Source: Desulfamplus sp. (lineage in GTDB: Bacteria; Desulfobacterota; Desulfobacteria; Desulfobacterales; Desulfobacteraceae). Taken from it: 64,000 bases of DNA. The DNA is taken from positions 62,001 through 126,000 of the forward strand of contig JADFZQ010000010.1 of assembly GCA_015232455.1 (NCBI GenBank), read 5' to 3'. The position numbers were made by a program, and so were the translations under genes. A model generated the notes under the pieces. It saw nothing but the letters and a program-made list of their open reading frames with translations, was not told the DNA's origin and did no database searches. Of the stretch, positions 7,470 through 14,031 are shown piece by piece (position 1 is the first letter of the stretch; each line of letters opens with the position of its first letter).

Positions 7470-9695
7470 ATGGTTGGTTTGAGACATTCAATGAAAGGAA
7501 GAGCACGTTTCAAGGTTAAAGATATAAAAAACGCTTATAGACGAGCTTTGGCGTTAGAAAAAACAATATCGCAAGAAAAAGGAATAATAGGGATACAAGC
7601 TCGTGCATATTCAGGAAGCGTAATTGTATTTTTTAACGATGATGAGATAACGATTAAACAACTATCACAGCTTTTGGCAGAAAGTTTAATAACAGTAATT
7701 GCACAGAGTGCTTTAAGCTATTATGAAACTGTAGTTTCTAAAAACAGCCTTGCTGTTTCAGCATGTGCAATGAAGTGTGATAGATGCGAACCTTTAAAAA
7801 AGACAGGCTCAAAAAAATCTATATTAAAATCGCTGATCGGTCTTATTGGACTCACTGTTTTTGTGGTTTATACGGTTATTAGAAAAGTTATTTTTAAATC
7901 ACCAGTTGCACAGGGGATATTCAGTCTCACCTCAATAGTAAGCCTTGCAGCATCAATACCGCTTTTCAGCCATGCAATTTCAGATATGCGTCATGGAAGG
8001 CACAAAAGCCTTTTTCCATTTCTTGCCACATCAATTCTGCTTGCCATTATTTTAGGAGAGGCTTTGACAGCTCTTGAAGTAATCTGGATTCTTCGGGTTG
8101 GAATGCTTCTTGAGGATCATGTTGCAGAGCAGTCGCGAAAAGCTATCAGGGAAATCCTTAAAATCGCAGAAAAAGATACCTATATTTTTGTCAATGGAGT
8201 GGAGGTTCGCATACGTGCTGATGCTGTTCAGCCCGGAGATACAGTAGTAATCCACACTGGCGAAAAAATACCTGTTGATGGTGTCATTATCAGAGGCAAA
8301 GCTGTTATTGACGAATCGCACATTACTGGACGTGCAGAGCCTGAAATACGTGGTAAAGATGATTGTGTCTTTGCTGGAACAATTGTCCAGAGAGGGGTTA
8401 TTTATATTAACGCTGAAAAAGTTGGTGATGATACCTATCTCTGCCGAATCCTTCAACTTGTTGAAGACTCTTTAGATAACCGTGCTCCAGCAGAGCAGCA
8501 GGCAGATGTTTTGGCAGCAAGGCTTTTTAAAATAGGAACTCTTGCAACTGTCGGCACTCTTATATTTACGCTCAACCCCTTTAGAGCATTTACAGTAATG
8601 CTTGTAATGGCTTGTCCTTGTGCAACTGTTCTTGCTGCCTCAACCGCAATAAGTGCTGCAATTGCCAATGCTGCGAAAAATCATATCCTCATAAAGGGCG
8701 GTCTATACCTTGAAATGGTGGGAAAAGCTGACAGTTTCTGCTTTGACAAAACAGGAACTCTTACCACAGACACCCCTCAAATAGTTGAAATAATACCATT
8801 TACCCCTGATAAAACTGAAAATGATGTTCTTGAACTTGCATCAATTGCAGAGGTGCATAACGAACACCCATTGGCAAAAGCTGTGATGAAAGAGGCTGCT
8901 GCCAGAGGAATTGAAACCCGTGCCCATGTAAGCTGCGAATTTGTACTTGGTCTTGGCGTTTTAGCTCAGATAAATGGTGATAGGCTGATGGTTGGAAACT
9001 CTAAATTCATGGAAAAAGGGGGCTGCGATATATCATTGTTTGCAGATGAGGGACAAAAGCGGATTGCAGCAGGTCAGACTCTAATTTATGTGGCAAAAAA
9101 TCAGACAGTTGAGGGGGTTATTGCTGTTGAGAACAAACTCCGACCAAATGCGTTGTCTGTGATTGAATATTTGAGAAAAGATGGCGTTAAAAATCTGCAC
9201 TTAATTACAGGAGATACAGAGCCAGTAGCAGAGCATCTTGCCCAATTTCTTGGATTTGATGACTTTAAAGCAGAGCTTCTGCCAGAAGATAAAGCAGCAC
9301 ACATGGAACTTCTTGAAAGCAACGGGTGCAGGGTCGTAATGGTTGGAGACGGCGTTAATGATGCTCTTGCTCTTTCTAAATCAAGCGTTGGAATTGCTAT
9401 GGGTGCAGGTGGAGCTGATGTTGCGATAGAGGCAGCAGACATAGCATTGACAGACAGCGATTTAACAAGACTGATAACTCTTCGTAAATTGAGCCGTCAG
9501 ACCCTTAAAGTTATAGACCAAAACTACTACATGGCAACTTCAACAAATGTTTTTGGCATGGTTTTCGGGGCTGCCGGGCTTTTGACTCCTCTGATGGGCG
9601 GAATGCTTCATATTGTCCATACACTTGGAATTTTGGCAAACTCAAGCCGTCTGCTTAACTGGAAAGATGCAAACATTAATTCTAAAAATGATTAA
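7470..9695 (+). CDS. fezB-like: FezB-like P1B-type metal ATPase (ferrosome-type)
   Basis: A 741-residue heavy-metal P-type ATPase. The N terminus starts MVGLRHSMKGRARFKV: an R-x4-G-R-A-R-F motif that I recall as close to the R-x-x-G-R-x-R signature of ferrosome-associated Fez proteins. It is followed by an HMA2-like ferredoxin fold without the usual CxxC. A Cys cluster CAMKCDRC sits at about 99-106. The membrane metal motif is CPC (382-384), the phosphorylation site DKTGT (426-430), the HP motif is in VHNEHPLAKA, and the hinge is GDGVNDA near 626. The actuator loop reads ITGRAEP (285-291), with Arg where P-type pumps normally have the Glu of TGE. FezB is described as a P1B-6 ATPase thought to load iron into lipid-bounded ferrosomes; its neighbours here (FeoB, small membrane proteins) fit that. 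RBS: GAGGAG. Alternative: an ordinary exporter of Fe, Zn or another metal. Confidence 0.75.
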   Translation: MVGLRHSMKGRARFKVKDIKNAYRRALALEKTISQEKGIIGIQARAYSGSVIVFFNDDEITIKQLSQLLAESLITVIAQSALSYYETVVSKNSLAVSACAMKCDRCEPLKKTGSKKSILKSLIGLIGLTVFVVYTVIRKVIFKSPVAQGIFSLTSIVSLAASIPLFSHAISDMRHGRHKSLFPFLATSILLAIILGEALTALEVIWILRVGMLLEDHVAEQSRKAIREILKIAEKDTYIFVNGVEVRIRADAVQPGDTVVIHTGEKIPVDGVIIRGKAVIDESHITGRAEPEIRGKDDCVFAGTIVQRGVIYINAEKVGDDTYLCRILQLVEDSLDNRAPAEQQADVLAARLFKIGTLATVGTLIFTLNPFRAFTVMLVMACPCATVLAASTAISAAIANAAKNHILIKGGLYLEMVGKADSFCFDKTGTLTTDTPQIVEIIPFTPDKTENDVLELASIAEVHNEHPLAKAVMKEAAARGIETRAHVSCEFVLGLGVLAQINGDRLMVGNSKFMEKGGCDISLFADEGQKRIAAGQTLIYVAKNQTVEGVIAVENKLRPNALSVIEYLRKDGVKNLHLITGDTEPVAEHLAQFLGFDDFKAELLPEDKAAHMELLESNGCRVVMVGDGVNDALALSKSSVGIAMGAGGADVAIEAADIALTDSDLTRLITLRKLSRQTLKVIDQNYYMATSTNVFGMVFGAAGLLTPLMGGMLHIVHTLGILANSSRLLNWKDANINSKND

Positions 9696-9747
9696 GGAAT
9701 AAAAATTTAATAATGTCCGAAATTACACTGAGCAAGGATATGTCATA

Positions 9748-9777
9748 GGTAGGGAACAACGATCGTTGTTCCCTACC
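9748..9777. repeat. Perfect 30-bp palindrome between the two ATPase genes
   Basis: The left half is GGTAGGGAACAACGA and the right half its exact reverse complement, with no loop. It lies in the 206-base gap between the two ATPase genes, the longest spacing inside the iron block, and has no T tract. It could form a strong RNA hairpin that protects or attenuates the transcript, or be a mobile REP-like element. Confidence 0.7.
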
Positions 9778-9840
9778 CAGTTTATTCAATTTTTGGTGTT
9801 ATTAAGTTCCCATTCCTAAAGTGCAGGGATACACGATTGC

Positions 9841-9864
9841 AGAGACGCACATCCATGCGTCTCT
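9841..9864. repeat. Dispersed palindrome, GAGACGCAC family
   Basis: AGAGACGCA (9841-9849) pairs with TGCGTCTCT (9856-9864). The following CTCTACTCTAAAATAT is identical to the sequence after the copy at 44667-44690, showing that more than the stem is shared. The preceding text TTTTTGGTGTTATTAA also recurs, at 17638-17653. Confidence 0.7.
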
Positions 9865-9901
9865 ACTCTAAAATATCAAAAAATTAACATGAGATAAAAT
9901 T

Positions 9902-12148
9902 ATGAAATCATTAACTATTGAACACCATATTTCGTGGAGAAGCAGAATAAAGGTTCTTGCTTTAAAGAATAACAAGCAGCTTGCTGAACAAATAGCAGAG
10001 GTTCTTGTTGATATTCCAGAAATCTCTTTTGCTGAAGTTCGGCTTGAGACAGGATCAATAATTATACTGCATGAAAGCAGCCCGATAGTTCTCGAATCTA
10101 TTCGTGAAATTGTGAAAAAAGAGTTTCCTGATATTTTTAAGTTAGAAAATAGTGATTTTGGTTCTGCATGTTCTGTTAAAGCAAAAAAATATCTTAAAAA
10201 AGATGCTAAAAAAGATGACTGCCTTGCCTGCTCTAAAGAGTCTCACGTTCCAGCACCTATACTTGCTGTTTCAGGAGTCTATATGTTCACGCTCTGGATA
10301 GGCAGGTTATTTTTTAGGCGGACTCCTGTGGTCTTTTCAGGAATTGGTAAGATTTTTAACCTTCCTGCTGTTGCTTCAACTCTGCTCAGCATTCCGATTC
10401 TTAAAGAGGGACTTGAAAATCTTTCTAAAAACAGACGGCTCAATATGGACCTTTTGATTGTAAGTGCCTCTTATCTCTCAATTTTTATGGGAGAGCCTGT
10501 AACAGCAATGGTGGTTGTCTGGCTTATCAACTTTTCTGCATGGATAGAGAACAGAACCCAAGAAAAGACCCGTAAAGCTGTGCGGGCAATGCTTAAACAG
10601 GAGAATCGAGAAGTATGGATACTCAAAGATGAGATTGAAGTATCAATCAATGTATCAGAACTTCAAAAAGGCGATCTTTTAAGTCTTAGAATGGGAACAT
10701 CTGTGCCTGCTGACGGAACAGTTGTAAGAGGCGAGTGCCTTATGAATGAATCAACGCTTACAGGAGAATCTCTGCCAGCATTTAAAACAGAAGGCGATAA
10801 AGTGTTTGCAGGAACAACTGTTGAGATGGGGCATATATTTGTCAGAGCTGATTCAGTAGGTGAAGATACCCGTCTTGCCTCAATTATCCGTCTTATTGAA
10901 AACGGTGCTGGTGCTTTATCTTCTGTCCAGCTCTCTGCACAAAAATTTAGTGATGCTGTGGTGCCTATATCTTTATGCCTCTCTTTAGGAGTCTTTTTCC
11001 TTACTCAAAGCATATCAAGAGCATTATCCATGCTGATTATTGCCTGTCCCTGTGGTGTGAGTCTTTCCACTCCTACGGCAATAATGGCAGCAATGGGCAG
11101 TGCTGCAAGACAGGGAATTCTTATAAAAGGTGGTCGTTATCTTGAGGTTGCAGGACAGATTGACACCTTATGTTTTGATAAGACTGGAACTTTGACAAAA
11201 GGCTCTCCCCGTGTTTCGCGTGTTGTTACTCTTGATGAAGAGTTTGAACCTATCCGTATTCTCCAGCTTGCAGCAAGTTCTCAAATCCATTGGAAACACC
11301 CTATGACATTGGCTGTTCTTGAAAAGATTAGAGAAATTGAGATTGAGATACCAAAACATGAGGAGACCGAGCTTATAATCGGTCACGGTGTAAGGGCAAA
11401 GATAAATGGAGATGAAGTTTTAGTTGGCAGCCACCATTTTATGGAAGATTACGAGGTTGACCATGAGATGGGACATTTTGAAGAGGAACGGATATTAAAC
11501 AGAGGCGAGAGCGTGCTTTTTGTAGCATTTAACCGCCGATTAATAGGGCTTATCGGTATAGAAGATCACCTGAAAGAAAAGGCAAGAGAGGTTCTATACG
11601 CTCTAAAAGGGTTGGGAATAGAGCATCTTGCAATGATTACAGGAGATCATGAAAGACATGCACAAAGCATTGCAAAGGAGCTACCGATTGACATTGTTCT
11701 TTCCCAGCAGTCGCCTGAAGATAAAGCGGCATGGATAGCTTCGTGGAAAGAGAAATATCCTGAAAAAATAGTAGGAATGGTTGGAGACGGCATTAACGAT
11801 ACACCAGCTTTTTCTCATGCAGATTTAAGTTTTGCAATGGGTGATACTGGAGCAGATGCAGCAATTGAACATGCTGATATTGTTCTTAGAAGAGGAGACC
11901 TTGCACTTGTTGCCCGTTCAGCAGATTTGGGTCAGAGAACTTTGTCTGTAATAAGGCAGAATTACGGAATCTCTGTGGGACTTAATTTAGCTGGTGTTCT
12001 GCTTGCAGGATTTGGCTGGCTCTCTCCAATGACAGGTGCATTACTGCACAACCTTATAACAGTTGGTGTAGTTGGAAATTCGGCGAAATTGCTCTTTTAT
12101 CATACAGAAATAGAAGAGTTGGCAAAAAAAGGTGAATATTTTAATTAA
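9902..12148 (+). CDS. Second P1B-type metal ATPase of the iron block
   Basis: A 748-residue heavy-metal P-type ATPase, a diverged partner of the preceding one. Motifs sit at the same residue numbers: CPC (382-384), DKTGT (426-430), HWKHP for the HP motif and GDGIND. Here the actuator loop is the canonical TGES (287-290). The N terminus ISWRSRIKV (10-18) looks like a degraded version of the G-R-x-R motif of its neighbour. The HMA2-like N-terminal domain lacks CxxC, but a CLAC motif occurs at 107-110 just before the first membrane helix. Being 24 bases upstream of the small-protein genes it is surely in the same transcript. Substrate cannot be told from sequence; Fe(II) is inferred from context. 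Two adjacent ATPases, one with an unusual actuator loop, suggest a working pair or division of labour. Confidence 0.85.
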   Translation: MKSLTIEHHISWRSRIKVLALKNNKQLAEQIAEVLVDIPEISFAEVRLETGSIIILHESSPIVLESIREIVKKEFPDIFKLENSDFGSACSVKAKKYLKKDAKKDDCLACSKESHVPAPILAVSGVYMFTLWIGRLFFRRTPVVFSGIGKIFNLPAVASTLLSIPILKEGLENLSKNRRLNMDLLIVSASYLSIFMGEPVTAMVVVWLINFSAWIENRTQEKTRKAVRAMLKQENREVWILKDEIEVSINVSELQKGDLLSLRMGTSVPADGTVVRGECLMNESTLTGESLPAFKTEGDKVFAGTTVEMGHIFVRADSVGEDTRLASIIRLIENGAGALSSVQLSAQKFSDAVVPISLCLSLGVFFLTQSISRALSMLIIACPCGVSLSTPTAIMAAMGSAARQGILIKGGRYLEVAGQIDTLCFDKTGTLTKGSPRVSRVVTLDEEFEPIRILQLAASSQIHWKHPMTLAVLEKIREIEIEIPKHEETELIIGHGVRAKINGDEVLVGSHHFMEDYEVDHEMGHFEEERILNRGESVLFVAFNRRLIGLIGIEDHLKEKAREVLYALKGLGIEHLAMITGDHERHAQSIAKELPIDIVLSQQSPEDKAAWIASWKEKYPEKIVGMVGDGINDTPAFSHADLSFAMGDTGADAAIEHADIVLRRGDLALVARSADLGQRTLSVIRQNYGISVGLNLAGVLLAGFGWLSPMTGALLHNLITVGVVGNSAKLLFYHTEIEELAKKGEYFN

Positions 12149-12172
12149 AATTTAAAGGAGAAATTATTAATT

Positions 12173-12886
12173 ATGGAACAAGAGACATGCAGCCACGAGG
12201 AAAAAGAGAAAGGTGGAGAGCCAGAAATTATGACACAAAATAGATCAACAACACCATCTGGGCATAGTCAGGTAAACGGAAACAAGTCTTCAGAACCAGA
12301 TTGCGGTCAACAAAACGCTTATGCTTACCAAGGAGCAAAATATGAACAGCCTAACCAGATGAACATGGGACAGCCAAATCAGATGAATATGGGACAGCCA
12401 AACCAGATGAATATGGGTTATCAAAGTATGCAGCAGCAACCGCCTCCTTACCAAGGATTTCAGCAGGCTTACCAGCAGCCACATTTTGTTGGAATGCCAC
12501 AGCAGTCTAATCATGGTGGAACCCAACAACAGCCTCATTCTGCTGGTATGCAGCAGCCATCGTCTCACTCTGCTGGTATGCAACCTCAATCTAATCATAG
12601 TGGAATGCAGCCTCCTCCTCATCAATCAAGCGGGCATAAAAAACAGGGGCAAAGCCATTGCTCGTGTGGAAATCATCAGCAGTATGGACAGCAGTATGGC
12701 ACTCCGCCAGCAGGTCATGTAACAGAGATGATGGGACGTTTTATGAGCGGAAATGTAACTCCAGAAGATGTAAATGCTGTTGGAGGATATTTTGGTATTG
12801 ATTGCCAAAGCACAAGATTTTGGACAGGTATAATTTTAGGTGCGGCTGGTGCTCTTCTTTTGAGCAGATCATTTAAATCTGAATAA
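12173..12886 (+). CDS. Gln/Met/His/Pro-rich protein with C-terminal membrane anchor
   Basis: A 237-residue protein of unknown family. Residues 1-50 are polar and charged. The middle is low-complexity and contains about three tandem copies of a QPNQMNMG unit and several of an HSAGMQ-type unit, rich in Gln, Met, His and Pro, followed by a short HCSCGNH. The last 60 residues are ordered, ending in a single membrane helix beginning RFWTGIILGAAGALLLS. The same FW-x-GI-x-x-GA signature appears in the protein at 13343-13756. No signal peptide, so the repeat region should face the cytoplasm. Met/His richness suggests metal contact or a self-associating coat around a membrane compartment; this is inference from composition and from the ATPase/FeoB neighbourhood. 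RBS: AAAGGAG. Confidence 0.8.
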   Translation: MEQETCSHEEKEKGGEPEIMTQNRSTTPSGHSQVNGNKSSEPDCGQQNAYAYQGAKYEQPNQMNMGQPNQMNMGQPNQMNMGYQSMQQQPPPYQGFQQAYQQPHFVGMPQQSNHGGTQQQPHSAGMQQPSSHSAGMQPQSNHSGMQPPPHQSSGHKKQGQSHCSCGNHQQYGQQYGTPPAGHVTEMMGRFMSGNVTPEDVNAVGGYFGIDCQSTRFWTGIILGAAGALLLSRSFKSE

Positions 12887-12966
12887 TCTCGTTATCTTGG
12901 AATAACTGCACAATTGAACGTGATTAGACAAGACAGGCTTAAACAAAATAATCAAGGAGCAAACTT

Positions 12967-13350
12967 ATGCAAAGATATATGCAAACTTATAATTACCCCA
13001 CTTACTCAAATTCAGGGTATCTGCTTAAAGCTGGGATACTTGGAACTATTATTGGCGGTTCAGCAGCATTGGGCATGAACCTTCATAAAGTTAAAAATAA
13101 CGAAATGACAATGGAACAGGCAATAACCAACAGCCTTGCAAAAGGTGCTGGTGCTGGAGTTGCTACTGCTGTGGGTGCTGCTGCTGCCTCTGCTGTTAGC
13201 GGAGGTGTTATGTCTGCTGTTGTTATGGCTGGAGCTGCAAGTTCTGTGGTTTACCTTATCAATTCTGTTGGCAGTTCAAGTTCTGAAAAAGTTAAAACCG
13301 TGTCAAAACAAACAAAACAGGAAAAACAGGAGAAAACTAAAAATGTATAA
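12967..13350 (+). CDS. Small Gly/Ala-rich membrane protein of the iron block
   Basis: A 127-residue protein: a Tyr-rich N terminus, a first hydrophobic stretch (LLKAGILGTIIGGSAALGM), a short polar link, a long Gly/Ala-rich hydrophobic region with glycine-zipper character (GAGAGVATAVGAAAASAV) and a Lys/Gln-rich tail. It probably makes two or three membrane helices that pack tightly. I recognise no named family. The reading frame ends eight bases inside the next gene (stop at 13350, next ATG at 13343), so translation is coupled. RBS: CAAGGAGC. In an iron-organelle setting a glycine-zipper protein is a plausible membrane-remodelling component; that is inference. Confidence 0.8.
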   Translation: MQRYMQTYNYPTYSNSGYLLKAGILGTIIGGSAALGMNLHKVKNNEMTMEQAITNSLAKGAGAGVATAVGAAAASAVSGGVMSAVVMAGAASSVVYLINSVGSSSSEKVKTVSKQTKQEKQEKTKNV

Positions 13351-13756
13351 TTACAATCAATATAATCCTACAAATCACAGCGGTTGTTCAGATTCAGCAC
13401 ACGCTTCAAATTATCCTAATCAACCGCAGGAAACACATCATCACCACCCAGCAGGTGCGGCTAATCAAATCCCGCCGCAAGGAGTTGGAGTTAATCAGCC
13501 TGTATATTATCAAAATGGTTATTACCAGACTACTTATGATGATGCTCCTGTTTTTTATCATAGCCAGCAATTTTGGAAAGGTATCGCTATAGGTGCAATA
13601 GCCACAATTTTTATTACCAATGAGACTTTGCAAAAAGCTGTAATGAAAGGTGCTATAAAATTTTATGACACAGTTCAAAGCGGAGCTTATGAACTAAAAG
13701 AAAAATTTGAAGATGTTCAGGCTGAACTTCGTCAAAAAGCAGGAGAAGAAAAATAA
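13343..13756 (+). CDS. Small His/Tyr/Gln-rich protein with FWKGIAIGA membrane anchor
   Basis: A 137-residue protein. The frame is open further upstream, but the upstream part is an out-of-frame reading of the previous gene; the ATG at 13343 has an AGGAG ten bases before it and gives a sensible protein. Residues 1-75 are polar with a HHHH run and YYQNGYYQ; then comes one membrane helix starting QFWKGIAIGAIATIFI, followed by an amphipathic tail (AIKFYDTVQSGAYELKEKFEDVQAEL) as in YtxH- or DUF5132-like proteins. The anchor shares its FW-x-GI-x-x-GA signature with the protein at 12173-12886, so the two look like variants of one design: disordered metal-friendly head plus anchor. The next gene starts two bases after the stop codon. 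Function unknown. Confidence 0.82.
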   Translation: MYNYNQYNPTNHSGCSDSAHASNYPNQPQETHHHHPAGAANQIPPQGVGVNQPVYYQNGYYQTTYDDAPVFYHSQQFWKGIAIGAIATIFITNETLQKAVMKGAIKFYDTVQSGAYELKEKFEDVQAELRQKAGEEK

Positions 13757-13757
13757 G

Positions 13758-13955
13758 ATGAAAAACTCTGATGTCAGATTTCTTGCAAAAGCAGGAATGA
13801 CGCTATCTCTTGCAGCTCTTGTGGTTACAGGCGTTGGTGTTACAGAGAAGCAGCCTAAAGATCGCAAGGCTAACAGGCAGGTTCATACATGGGCAGGTAT
13901 TGCCTTAGCAGGATTTTCAGTCTGGCATTACAACGCATATCAAAAACAGCTATAA
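13758..13955 (+). CDS. 65-residue two-helix membrane protein
   Basis: A very small protein of two predicted membrane helices. The start chosen is the ATG at 13758, with AGGAGAAG about ten bases upstream, rather than the in-frame ATG at 13707, which lies inside the preceding gene. The second helix is VHTWAGIALAGFSVWHYNAY, with two His spaced by 14 residues, a pattern seen in small cytochrome-b-like or DUF4405-like membrane proteins, so heme binding is conceivable but unproven. It is the last of the small-protein genes; a palindrome (13966-14000) separates it from feoB. Confidence 0.75.
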   Translation: MKNSDVRFLAKAGMTLSLAALVVTGVGVTEKQPKDRKANRQVHTWAGIALAGFSVWHYNAYQKQL

Positions 13956-13965
13956 ACACGAATTT

Positions 13966-14000
13966 AAGATTTGACAACTTTTAAACAGTTGTCAAATCTT
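13966..14000 (+). repeat. Dispersed palindrome A, copy 1 (between small-protein gene and feoB)
   Basis: AAGATTTGACAAC (13966-13978) pairs exactly with GTTGTCAAATCTT (13988-14000) across a 9-base loop, followed by a T-rich stretch. Four more copies of this element occur at 29565, 32839, 36397 and 38834, all in intergenic positions. It may act as a terminator or attenuator that sets feoB apart from the genes above. Confidence 0.8.
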
Positions 14001-14031
14001 TGTTCTTTAAAAAAAATGTTTAGGAGAAAAA

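Noticed and set aside
12290-12625. 111-residue minus-strand open frame within the Q/M-rich gene
   Set aside because: Its Leu/Arg/His composition is the mirror of the sense-strand repeats; no ribosome site.
13136-13342. Leu-rich N-terminal extension of the gene at 13343
   Set aside because: It is an out-of-frame reading of the Gly/Ala-rich gene; the ATG at 13343 has its own ribosome site.
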